Source: Rhodococcus sp. UNC23MFCrub1.1
Lineage (GTDB): Bacteria > Actinomycetota > Actinomycetes > Mycobacteriales > Mycobacteriaceae
DNA: 64,000 nucleotides
Direction of reading: 5' to 3'
Assembly (NCBI RefSeq): GCF_000686025.1
Contig: NZ_JMLQ01000003.1
Location: forward strand, 434,001 to 498,000
The translations under genes and the position numbers were made by a program. This document shows positions 7,703-15,907 of this stretch, piece after piece; position 1 is the stretch's first letter; each line of letters opens with the position of its first letter. The notes below the pieces were generated by a model, which worked only from the letters and a program-made list of their open reading frames with translations, had not been told where the DNA came from and searched no databases.

Positions 7703-8536
7703 ATGACCACGTATGGCCTGGCGACACGTCGGCAACTGTTGGCGGCAGGAGTCTCCAGCAGTTCCCTCTCTCGCGACTATCACCGCGTGTTACCGCAGAT
7801 CTACTCTCGCACCGAACCGAGCTGGACCGGACGGTGCGCCGCCGTCCTGCTGTGGAGATCGGACGCCGTCCTCAGTCATCGGACGGCGGCCCGCTTGTAC
7901 GGGTGGCTCGCCGAACCGGCCATCATCGAGGCCACGGTTCCCCGGGCGAGAAAGGGCCGTACTCCGTCGTGGCTCGTCCTTCATCGACGTGACCTGGCCG
8001 GTGATGCCGTCACTCGGGTCGACGACCTGTCCGTCGTCACGGAGGCGCAGGCACTGCTCGACTGCGTCGCGATCATGGAACCTCGCGCCGCGGGTCGACT
8101 CGTCGATCATCGGCTGGCCGCGGGCATGACACGGGATTCCGTGCAGCGACTCGTCGCGTCGGCACCGGGGCGCTCGGGGAACGCTCGCCTGACCGAGCAA
8201 CTCAGATCTGCCTCGACGAGGTTCGCATCCGAGCCCGAGCGGGTTCTGGACCGTGCCCTCATCGCCATCGGGCTGCGCCTGAAGGTCAACGCGCGGGTCG
8301 GGGCGTTCATCGTCGACTTCTACGACGAGGCGTCGCGAGTGATCATCGAGGTGGACGGCCGGGAGTTCCACATCGACGGGGATGTCTTCCGACGAGATCG
8401 CGTGCGCCAGAACATTTTGGTCCTGGCAGAATTCCGTGTGCTCCGCTACGCGGCATTCGATGTGCTGCGTGATCCGGACAGCATCGCTCGACAGATCGCC
8501 CACGAGGTCAGAAGGCGACGGCACGCTCGTCGCTGA
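7703..8536 (+). CDS. AbiEi-antitoxin-like wHTH plus DUF559 endonuclease-like domain
   Basis: Protein of 277 residues with an N-terminal winged-helix segment as in type IV antitoxin AbiEi (GLATRRQLLAAGVSSSSLSR), a middle linker, and a C-terminal DUF559/Vsr-like domain: VNARVGAFIVDFYDEASRVIIEVDGREFH, giving a PD-(D/E)XK-like D...EVDG core. I choose ATG 7703 because the wHTH begins there; the upstream frame is the inverted repeat. Proteins of this layout are common and multicopy in Rhodococcus-type genomes. No AbiEii toxin gene lies beside it. It faces the Wadjet-like operon tail to tail, in the place where a JetD gene would be expected. Confidence 0.75.
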   Translation: MTTYGLATRRQLLAAGVSSSSLSRDYHRVLPQIYSRTEPSWTGRCAAVLLWRSDAVLSHRTAARLYGWLAEPAIIEATVPRARKGRTPSWLVLHRRDLAGDAVTRVDDLSVVTEAQALLDCVAIMEPRAAGRLVDHRLAAGMTRDSVQRLVASAPGRSGNARLTEQLRSASTRFASEPERVLDRALIAIGLRLKVNARVGAFIVDFYDEASRVIIEVDGREFHIDGDVFRRDRVRQNILVLAEFRVLRYAAFDVLRDPDSIARQIAHEVRRRRHARR

Positions 8537-8593
8537 GGGAGTGCTGTACCAGTGTCAGCCCGAGAGAGCGGATTCCCGCCGCGAACACCCGGT

Positions 8594-8612
8594 AGTGGAG
8601 CACCACACCCAC
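8594..8612. repeat. Second copy of the flanking repeat
   Basis: AGTGGAGCACCACACCCAC matches AGTGGAACACCACGCCCAC at 7594-7612 at 17 of 19 bases. The two lie exactly 1000 bases apart in direct orientation and bracket the AbiEi/DUF559 gene. Confidence 0.45.
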
Positions 8613-8614
8613 CA

Positions 8615-11600
8615 TCACACCTCGGCGAAGTCCAGCCCACCCTCCGCGGGGAGGTCGACGCGGCGGCTCAACGGCGAGCCCAGTGCCGCGGCGAGGTCGG
8701 ACCCGTCGTGCTCCGCGAGCAACTCCCCGTTCTCCCACACGAGAAGCGCTGCGCTGACGGTGTTCTCGACCGTCGAGTGCGCGAGGTCGTAGTGGGCGCA
8801 CCCGGGCACGTCGCGGTACGTGATCCAGAGGTCGTAGCCGGTCATGAACAAGTCCAGGTCGAACTGCACACTGAGACCGAGGAGTTCGCTGCGACCGTTG
8901 TCGTCGACACCCGCGAACGCCTCGTCCAGTGCGAGCAACCGCGGTGAGTGCGGGTCCGCGGACGACAGCATCACGTGCGCCGCCGCGAAGAGCGGGAGGT
9001 GCAGCGACACCGACTGCTCGCCGCCCGAGAGCGCACTGTGGCGTGCGACGGTGAGCCTGTCCTCGGAGCCGTCACCGGAGATGAGCGTGAACGCGAAGAC
9101 GCGCCACTGCCGGTAGTCCAGTGCGGCACTGAGGATCTCGGGGTACGAGCGCTCAGGATGCTGCGCCCGCGCCGTCCGGATCTGTGCCGCGAAGTGCACA
9201 CGCATCTCGGCCAGTTCCTCGGGTCCGAGCGCGGAGGCGTCCCGCTCGAGCAGCTTCGACACGGCACGGGTGCTGTCGTCGAGGTTGTCCGCGAGCACCC
9301 AGTGCACGCCGATGGTGTTGCCCGACGACATGCGGCGCTGCTTCATCTCCGATCCCATACGGGCGATCAGTTCGCGGGCGTCGACCGTGCGCTCGTGGAT
9401 CTGCTGCGCCAGGCCGGTGAGCAGAGCGTCCTCGAGGATGCGGCGCTCGGCATCGGTGAGCAGCGTCTCCTGGTCGCGTCGTGCCGCGTCGATGCGATCC
9501 GCGAAGTCGGCGATGGTGGAGTGGCCCTGCTCGTCCTGCACCCGCACCACGGTGACCCCGTCGGCCGCGTCCCAACTGAGCCGGAAATCCTGACCCGACG
9601 CGGCCAGCTGAGCGTCGAACTCCTGCAACGCCGCCGTCAGCGCGCTGCGTGTGGAGCGGCGGCTCGCATCGCTGACCTTGATTTGCGCCGTCGCCTCGGT
9701 GAGCTCGGTGTGCAGTCGGTGCACTTCCGGGGGCAGCACGTCCGGGGCCTCGTCTGGCCCGGCAGCCGTGTCGGTTCGGTAGAGCAGCTGCTCGACCGTC
9801 GACCAGGCCGCGTCGCTCGCCGGCCAGGAGCAGTCGCGCGCCGCACCGAGCACCGCCAGCAGATCGCGGTGCGCGTAGGGAGCCAGTCGCGCGGCGTCGC
9901 TGAGCGCTTCGGTCAACGCGGTCGTCAGTCCGGCGACGGCCGTCTCGTGCGCGCCCTCCGCCTTGCCGATGGCCTCGCCCGATTCACGGTCCGCCTTCGT
10001 GGCGGCGCGCTGCTCGGTCTTGCACGCCTCGATGCGCATCCTGATCGCGTCGAGTTCGGCGTCGATCTTCTCGGCGGTCGCACCGAGCGAGTCCCGCAGC
10101 ATTTCCAACTTGGCGTGCTGTTGCTCGTAGTCGGATTCGGCGATGGCCGCTTCCTCCGCGTACTCCTCGGCCAGAATCATGGCCTCGTCGAGGCGCCCGG
10201 CAGCTTCCCGGTCGCGCTCGGCGGACCGGTCCGCGTCGCCGCGGTGGCGCAGGATGGCAGAACCGGTGTTCTCGAAGTGGCGGATCGCCGCCGCGAGCGC
10301 GTCGAGGTCTCGCGGCGTGAACGGAGCCCGCCGCGCGACGGCGTCCGTCCGCAGACGTCGTTCGGCGGCAGACAGTTCGGCGATCGCGTGGTCCAGTTCT
10401 CGGTCGGCGGACGCGACCGACTCGGTCGTCGATCGGAGAGCGCCGGCGGCCGACGTGACCGCCCGGAGCGCCGCGGTGACCTCCGACGTACGAGGAACCG
10501 TCGAGACGGCGGCGCGGATCGAGTCGAGACGTTCTCGACACTGCTCGGCGACTCGATCGGCCTCGTCGCGCCGCGCGGTGGCCACCTCGAGGGCCTCGTC
10601 GATCTCCGCGATGCGGGACGTGCGCCGTGCAGCTCGTGCCGTCGCGCCGATGTACTCGGCGGCGTCCTTGTGGTGGGCGCCGCGCACGAGACCGTGCGCG
10701 AAGCTCCCGTCCCGTCCGACCCCCGCAGAACTGCCCACGTCGTCCAGCGCGATCGAGTCGAGGATCGCCCGCACGGTGCTGTGCTGCACGGGGATGTCGT
10801 CCTCGACGACGAGGACGTCGGCCAGCGATCGCCCGGTCACCGGTTCGCCGGCGGTCAGGTACTGATCCGAGACGAGCCCCGTCGGAGCCGTGTCGGCGAC
10901 CCACGCGTCCAGCAGGGTGGCCGCGTCGAGCGCGGCCTCGAGGGCCGCGGCATCGTCGGCGCTGACGTCGTCGGCGAAGCGGACGAGTGTCCAGAACGGT
11001 GCGCCGTCGAGACCCGCACGGTCGCCGGTACGGGTGCGCAGCGCCGGGGGAGCGTCGTCGTGCTCGGCGGCGACCGACGCGCGCTCGGCCGTCGACTCGG
11101 TGATGATGCGCGCCGCGTCGTCCCGGTCCTGCAGTGCAGCACTCCGTCGGTCCCGCACCGTGTCGAGCAGCTCGCGAACTCCGTCGCCGAGTACCTCGCC
11201 GAGCGTGGGTGCGTCGTCCTCGCCGATGCGTGCGAGCGCGGTGTGCAACGACTCGAGGATCTCGCCGTCGTCCAGCACCGAGGCGTGCGTGGCCCACCAC
11301 GCGCGCAGCGATTCCGCTGTCGCGGCACGGGACGACTCGACGGCGGCCTCGGCCTCGCGGACGGAGGCCACCGCGGCGTCGTGCAGTGTGTGGGCGCGGT
11401 CGGCGGCCCGTTCGGTACGGGCACGCTCGGTGGTGGCACGGTCGACGACGGACAGCGCGGCACGCACGGCCCGGACGTCCCCGTCCCGCTCCTCGGCATG
11501 ACCGCGTACCGCTGCCGTGATCTGGTCGGTACGGGCGTCGCGGGGGAGTGGCGTCCAGGCGATGCCGGCGTCCTCGGCGGCCGCGAGGAGCTCGTCCTCG

Positions 11601-12757
11601 GCGCGGACGATCGACGCGGTCGACTCCCGCAGCGCCACTGCGGCCTCGTCTGCCTCTCGTCGCCGGACGTCGACGGCCTCCGTCGCCTTGCGAGCCTTGT
11701 CGCGCTGCTGCGCGGTGGACACCTCGAGCTTGCGGACCGCATCCGCGAGATCGTCGAGCTGCTGCTTGCCCTCGTAAGCGGTGGACCGTTGCAGGGTCTG
11801 CTGGTCGGCGACGGCGAGATCGAGTGCGCGCTCGGCTGCCTCGTACCGCTTCTCCGCCTCGACGCGCTCGACCCGTCGTCGTTCACCCAAGCCCTTGGCG
11901 GCGAAGAGGGCGACGGTGGCGTGGTCGACGGCCTCGAGACGTCGACCGACCTGATCGACGTCGGTGCGCGCCTGGACGGCGAGGTACTTCGAGTAGACCT
12001 CGACGAACCTCTTCGACGCGTGGTCGGCCTGCACCAGTCCCTCGAGGGCGCGGCCCACCTCCTCCATGTCGCTGAAGGAGCGCGCCGCCTCGAGGACGAG
12101 GTGCTCGTCGAGGGGGCGCAGTCCGTCGGACAGCGCACGGGACAAGCCCTTCGGGTCGAGGTTCTTCGCCAACTGCGGGCGTCGCAGCGTGAGAATCAGG
12201 GTGATGAGCTGGTCGTACCGCTCGGCGCCGAGACCGAACAGTCGCGCGTCGATGGCGGCGCGGTAGTCCACCGGCCGATCGACGATGGCGTCGGTTCCGA
12301 TCTGCTCGGCCAGTTGCTTCTTCGTCAGCGGCCTGTCGTCGGTGCCCAGCAGCGAGAAGTCGACGCCCACGCGGCCGTCGGCGACGAAGTACCAGCGCGT
12401 CACCTTGTCCGCCGACCGTGTCGCACGCATGCCGATGCCGACGGTCACCGCTTCGGGCTCGTCCCGATCGCCACGTGCGAACTCCATCCACACGTACGAG
12501 TGCGCGGAATCCTGGCCGCGGTAGAGCAGATTGGACTTCATGGTGCGTTCCTCACCCGCGAACGGGTTGAGGCGACGCGGCTCGATCCGGCCGTCGAACA
12601 CGAACGGGAACAGCACCTCGAGTGCCTTGGTCTTGCCGGATCCGTTGGGGCCACGCAACACCAGCCGACCGTCGGCGAACGAGAACTCCTGATCGCGGTA
12701 GTCCCAGAGGTTGATGATGCCGGCGCGCGTGGGCCGGAATCGGGTGCTGCGCGTCAC
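8615..12757 (-). CDS. TIGR02680 family SMC-like ATPase (Wadjet JetC-like)
   Basis: Large SMC/MukB-like ATPase of 1380 residues. Walker A GPNGSGKT is at residues 36-43 in a typical N-terminal sheet (AGIINLWDYRDQEF, then GRLVLRGP). The centre is long, charged and coiled-coil-like. The SbcC/MukB-type end has the signature LSGGEQS near residue 1242 and Walker B LLALDEAFAG (D1278, E1279). Start GTG 12757 overlaps the upstream gene's TGA by four bases (GTGA); the longer upstream frame has no conserved sequence. In Wadjet systems the SMC subunit extrudes DNA loops on small circular plasmids for JetD to cut. The DUF2399 (TIGR02679) gene that usually follows is absent. Confidence 0.87.
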   Translation of the reverse strand: MTRSTRFRPTRAGIINLWDYRDQEFSFADGRLVLRGPNGSGKTKALEVLFPFVFDGRIEPRRLNPFAGEERTMKSNLLYRGQDSAHSYVWMEFARGDRDEPEAVTVGIGMRATRSADKVTRWYFVADGRVGVDFSLLGTDDRPLTKKQLAEQIGTDAIVDRPVDYRAAIDARLFGLGAERYDQLITLILTLRRPQLAKNLDPKGLSRALSDGLRPLDEHLVLEAARSFSDMEEVGRALEGLVQADHASKRFVEVYSKYLAVQARTDVDQVGRRLEAVDHATVALFAAKGLGERRRVERVEAEKRYEAAERALDLAVADQQTLQRSTAYEGKQQLDDLADAVRKLEVSTAQQRDKARKATEAVDVRRREADEAAVALRESTASIVRAEDELLAAAEDAGIAWTPLPRDARTDQITAAVRGHAEERDGDVRAVRAALSVVDRATTERARTERAADRAHTLHDAAVASVREAEAAVESSRAATAESLRAWWATHASVLDDGEILESLHTALARIGEDDAPTLGEVLGDGVRELLDTVRDRRSAALQDRDDAARIITESTAERASVAAEHDDAPPALRTRTGDRAGLDGAPFWTLVRFADDVSADDAAALEAALDAATLLDAWVADTAPTGLVSDQYLTAGEPVTGRSLADVLVVEDDIPVQHSTVRAILDSIALDDVGSSAGVGRDGSFAHGLVRGAHHKDAAEYIGATARAARRTSRIAEIDEALEVATARRDEADRVAEQCRERLDSIRAAVSTVPRTSEVTAALRAVTSAAGALRSTTESVASADRELDHAIAELSAAERRLRTDAVARRAPFTPRDLDALAAAIRHFENTGSAILRHRGDADRSAERDREAAGRLDEAMILAEEYAEEAAIAESDYEQQHAKLEMLRDSLGATAEKIDAELDAIRMRIEACKTEQRAATKADRESGEAIGKAEGAHETAVAGLTTALTEALSDAARLAPYAHRDLLAVLGAARDCSWPASDAAWSTVEQLLYRTDTAAGPDEAPDVLPPEVHRLHTELTEATAQIKVSDASRRSTRSALTAALQEFDAQLAASGQDFRLSWDAADGVTVVRVQDEQGHSTIADFADRIDAARRDQETLLTDAERRILEDALLTGLAQQIHERTVDARELIARMGSEMKQRRMSSGNTIGVHWVLADNLDDSTRAVSKLLERDASALGPEELAEMRVHFAAQIRTARAQHPERSYPEILSAALDYRQWRVFAFTLISGDGSEDRLTVARHSALSGGEQSVSLHLPLFAAAHVMLSSADPHSPRLLALDEAFAGVDDNGRSELLGLSVQFDLDLFMTGYDLWITYRDVPGCAHYDLAHSTVENTVSAALLVWENGELLAEHDGSDLAAALGSPLSRRVDLPAEGGLDFAEV

Positions 12758-14085
12758 GGGGTGTGCTCCTCGAGGGTGCTCGTGTGATCGGTGGGAAAGA
12801 GGCCGGCGGACGCCTGTTCTCGGACGGTGACGACCACTCCCCGATAGCGCGCCAGGGCCGGCAACGCGACGATGCCCCCGCGTACCGGTGCCACCAGAGT
12901 GAGGTTCGTCAGGAGTGCGACAGCGGCCGCGCGAACCCCGGCACGGTCCGCCTGCCACTGAGCGGCGAAGGTGCGGCCGTAGGCGTCGACGAGGGCGCCG
13001 ACGGTCTCGTCGAGCCAGGAGTCCGCGACGAACGGGTGCCGGATCGTCTCGTCCGACGCCTCCACCGTGTCCGGGGCGACCGAGTCGTCGACCAGGTCGT
13101 CCACGACGCCGCCGTCCGGGATCGCGCTGTCGAGGGCCGCGAGCAGCGTGTCGGTGGGGTCGATGTCCGCCTCGAGCGTGGTCCGATCGTCGGCATCGGG
13201 ATCGAGTACCCGCTCCGCGATCTCACCGGCGAGGAGAAGGGCGACCTGCGCGACCGTGCCGGTGGACGGAAACCTGATGTCCGACAGGCGTCCCGACGTG
13301 TCGATGAGCGCGATGCCCTCCGCCCGGCGTTCGACGGACAGTCCGGTCAGCAGCCGGACATCCTCGACGGACCGGTCGTCCGGCACCGAGTCGGGGCCGT
13401 GGACCACGGGCTGCTCGACGAGCGCACGGCGGGCACGGCGAGCGCGATCGGCCGGGTCGTCCGTGGTGCTGTGCAGCAGGTGTGCCGTGCTGCGCAGATG
13501 CTGGAGCGCGCGCGGTGGACGAAACAGGGCCACGACGACGGATCGGTCGATGTCGTACAAGGCCTCTCCCGCGTCGGGGTTGTGCGCCCACCCGCCGGCA
13601 TCGCCGTCGGCCAGGGTGATCGCACCGCGAACGGACAACCAGCCGACGGCGTCGACGAAGGCGTCCCGGTCGGTCGCGCGTTCGGTGTCGAGGTCGACCC
13701 CGACCACCCGTCCGGCATCGGAGGCGACCTGAACCGCCAACTCGGACAACGTGATCTGGTCACCCGCGCGACCGAGTGCCGCCAGGGTGAGCGCCAGGAA
13801 TGCGTAGCGGCGACGGTCGAAGACGCGGTCGGAGGTCGTGCGGGCCGGTCGACTCGCGTCCAACCGGTCGAGTACGGGGTAGAGCCGGGCCGTGGTCTCC
13901 GTGACCTCGAGTCGGTATCCGAAGAGATCGAGCATGTCCTCGCGCAGTTCCGTGGCCCATCGGCGAACCAGGGGCAGGGCGATGCGGTCCGGGTAGGTGC
14001 GGGTGATCAGGTGGTGGGACAACACGACTCGGGCGGCGCGCTGGTACGAGTCGAGTGCCAGGCTCGGAATGGTGCGTGCTCTCAT
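12754..14085 (-). CDS. TIGR02678 (DUF2398) family protein, Wadjet JetB/MukE-like
   Basis: Protein of 443 residues, best read as the small kleisin-associated (MukE-like) winged-helix subunit of the SMC complex. The family pattern is visible: QRAARVVLSHHLITRTYPD, LRRW-like RRWATELREDMLDLFGYRLEVTETTARLYP, then FLALTLAALGRAGDQITLSELA. Start ATG 14085 overlaps the stop of TIGR02677 (ATGA), and its stop overlaps the GTG of TIGR02680, so the three genes are translationally coupled and probably made in fixed ratio. Confidence 0.87.
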   Translation of the reverse strand: MRARTIPSLALDSYQRAARVVLSHHLITRTYPDRIALPLVRRWATELREDMLDLFGYRLEVTETTARLYPVLDRLDASRPARTTSDRVFDRRRYAFLALTLAALGRAGDQITLSELAVQVASDAGRVVGVDLDTERATDRDAFVDAVGWLSVRGAITLADGDAGGWAHNPDAGEALYDIDRSVVVALFRPPRALQHLRSTAHLLHSTTDDPADRARRARRALVEQPVVHGPDSVPDDRSVEDVRLLTGLSVERRAEGIALIDTSGRLSDIRFPSTGTVAQVALLLAGEIAERVLDPDADDRTTLEADIDPTDTLLAALDSAIPDGGVVDDLVDDSVAPDTVEASDETIRHPFVADSWLDETVGALVDAYGRTFAAQWQADRAGVRAAAVALLTNLTLVAPVRGGIVALPALARYRGVVVTVREQASAGLFPTDHTSTLEEHTP

Positions 14086-15572
14086 CGCCGCGCGCCGATG
14101 GTGAGTGACAGCCGTTCGAGGTGCAGTAGACCGCGTTCGGTGCGCACCACGGTGGACTGCTCGTGCGGTGCCAGTGTCAGGGTGACGCCACCCTCGGAGC
14201 CGGTCGAGCTGCCCACGCGGCCGCTGACCGGGACGCGTGCGGTGAGGGCGGCGTTGAGCAGCCCCAGCAGCACGTCGGTCTCCTCGTTGGTCAGATCCCG
14301 TTCGTACACCCCGTGTTCGGCGAGTGATCGCGCGGCCTGAGCGCGGCGACGCTGCACGCTCAGCTGTTCCTCGCGCAGACGCCGGACACCGGCGTCGTTG
14401 CGGTGGACCCTGGCAGGAGCACCGGCGGCGGGGGGCCGACCGGTCTCGGCGAGCGTGCGCGAGATCTCGACAGGCGGAGCGTCCCACCACGATCGCGTGG
14501 TGGGAATGATGTCGTCATCGGGGTGGACCATCGACAGGTGACGAGGCCGGCCGAGGCCGAACACGGCACCGAACAGGGCGTGGGCGGACTCCTCGGAGGG
14601 AGCGGACGCGAACCACCCGGCGAGATGTCGCAGCTGGGACTCGCGACTGACTCCGCCCCTGCGGGTCTCGGTGACGCGGCGCAGCAGCGACAGCACGGCG
14701 GCGATGGCGCTCATGGTGCCCTCCCGCAGACGATCCGACTCGGTGAGCTCGCCGTCGGTGGAGGTGAACCAGTGCACGAGACCGGTCCACCGGCCCGCCC
14801 AGTCGGCGCGGCGCTCCTCGCGGCTGAGGAAGACGCGTTCGTCACTGGCTGCCACCCGGTCGAGCAGCGAGTCGAGTCCGGTGGCATCCACCTGCTCGAT
14901 GGCGGCGGTGAGCTTGGGGCCGAAGCGGGCGAGGTCGAGGGAGAACTCCCGCATGTGGGAGAGCAATGCGTCCTTGTGTGCCAGGAACGACTCGGGTGTG
15001 ACGTCCGTGGTGCGGACGAGGTCGCCCAGCGACAGGTAGAAGTGCGCGGCGCGGGTGGCCATGTCGTTGAGAGCGGTGTCGAGCCGATCGAGTTTGCGGT
15101 ACACCAGGTCGGCGTCCCCGGCGAGGTTCGCCGCCGCGAGATCCTCCAGGTCGGCGAGCAGCTCGGGCAGCACCAGACGCGAGAGCGAGGCGTCCTCGGG
15201 GCGGGCGGCCAGGACGTCCTCGACGGCGCGGTATGCCTGGTAGCCGACCTGACCGAACTGGTAGACGTAGTGGCGATTGCGGTACTCGGCGAGCGTGGCC
15301 GCGCGGGTGCCGTCGTAGCTGCGTTCGAGGACGCCCCACGTGTGCAACTGTTCGAGCAGCGGGCCGATCTCGACGCCGGTCAGAGTGTCGCCGCCGTCGG
15401 TGCGGGCCAGGATCTCGGCCACCTCGCCGGCGTGCAGCAGAACGACGTAGCCGGTGCGTGCATGTTCGAAAGCGCGCAGAACCCGCAGGTAGTCGGCCCG
15501 TTTCTCGGCTGTCGCGAACGAGAAGAGCCGGAGCCTGTCGTCCACCACGAAGGAGTCGGCGGATTCGGTCAC
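14082..15572 (-). CDS. TIGR02677 (DUF2397) family protein, Wadjet JetA/kleisin-like
   Basis: Protein of 496 residues with the DUF2397 opening (DDRLRLFSFATAEKRADYLRVLRAFEHA) and a long helical middle typical of MukF/kleisin-type subunits. I take GTG 15572 as start because the conserved segment begins 10 residues later; the frame runs on upstream only as the shadow of nirB/nirD. It begins 17 bases after the nirD stop with no visible promoter or good ribosome site, so it is probably cotranscribed with nirBD or weakly expressed. First gene of the three-gene Wadjet-like operon. Confidence 0.85.
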   Translation of the reverse strand: MTESADSFVVDDRLRLFSFATAEKRADYLRVLRAFEHARTGYVVLLHAGEVAEILARTDGGDTLTGVEIGPLLEQLHTWGVLERSYDGTRAATLAEYRNRHYVYQFGQVGYQAYRAVEDVLAARPEDASLSRLVLPELLADLEDLAAANLAGDADLVYRKLDRLDTALNDMATRAAHFYLSLGDLVRTTDVTPESFLAHKDALLSHMREFSLDLARFGPKLTAAIEQVDATGLDSLLDRVAASDERVFLSREERRADWAGRWTGLVHWFTSTDGELTESDRLREGTMSAIAAVLSLLRRVTETRRGGVSRESQLRHLAGWFASAPSEESAHALFGAVFGLGRPRHLSMVHPDDDIIPTTRSWWDAPPVEISRTLAETGRPPAAGAPARVHRNDAGVRRLREEQLSVQRRRAQAARSLAEHGVYERDLTNEETDVLLGLLNAALTARVPVSGRVGSSTGSEGGVTLTLAPHEQSTVVRTERGLLHLERLSLTIGARR

Positions 15573-15589
15573 TGCAACAGGGTAGGCGG

Positions 15590-15907
15590 TCAGGACAGTC
15601 GGACAGCCACCTGCCCGTCGACGACGTCGGCACGGTGGGTCGCGACCGTTCCGATGCCGTCGGTGGTGCACCGGCCGGTGTCCAGGGAGAACTGGTACTG
15701 GTGCAGGGGACACACGACGACGGCCCCGTCGATCTGCCCGTCCGCCAGCGGCCCGCCGCGATGGGGGCACACCGCGTCCATGGCGCGGACCGTCCCGTCG
15801 GTCAGGAGGAAGACGGCGATCTGTCGTCCGTCGACCACGTAGGTCCGGCCCTCGCCGGGGGTGAGATCGTCGAGGGTTCCCACCACGGTCGCCTGTGCCG
15901 TCGTCAT
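15590..15907 (-). CDS. nirD: Nitrite reductase (NADH) small subunit with Rieske ligands
   Basis: Rieske-fold subunit of assimilatory nitrite reductase, 105 residues. Unlike NirD proteins that have lost the cluster, this one keeps the two Cys/two His set: CPHRGG (C47, H49) and CPLHQ (C66, H69), so a [2Fe-2S] cluster is expected. ATG 15907 overlaps the nirB TGA (ATGA). It works with NirB to reduce nitrite to ammonium with NADH. Confidence 0.88.
   Translation of the reverse strand: MTTAQATVVGTLDDLTPGEGRTYVVDGRQIAVFLLTDGTVRAMDAVCPHRGGPLADGQIDGAVVVCPLHQYQFSLDTGRCTTDGIGTVATHRADVVDGQVAVRLS

Noticed and set aside
8537..8614. Remnant of a jetD (DUF2399) gene
   Set aside because: Only 78 bases; none of the six frames shows a recognisable piece of that family.
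8948..12787. 1279-codon open frame antisense to the TIGR02680 gene
   Set aside because: Shadow frame of a GC-rich gene; no recognisable domain, and the opposite strand has clear SMC motifs.
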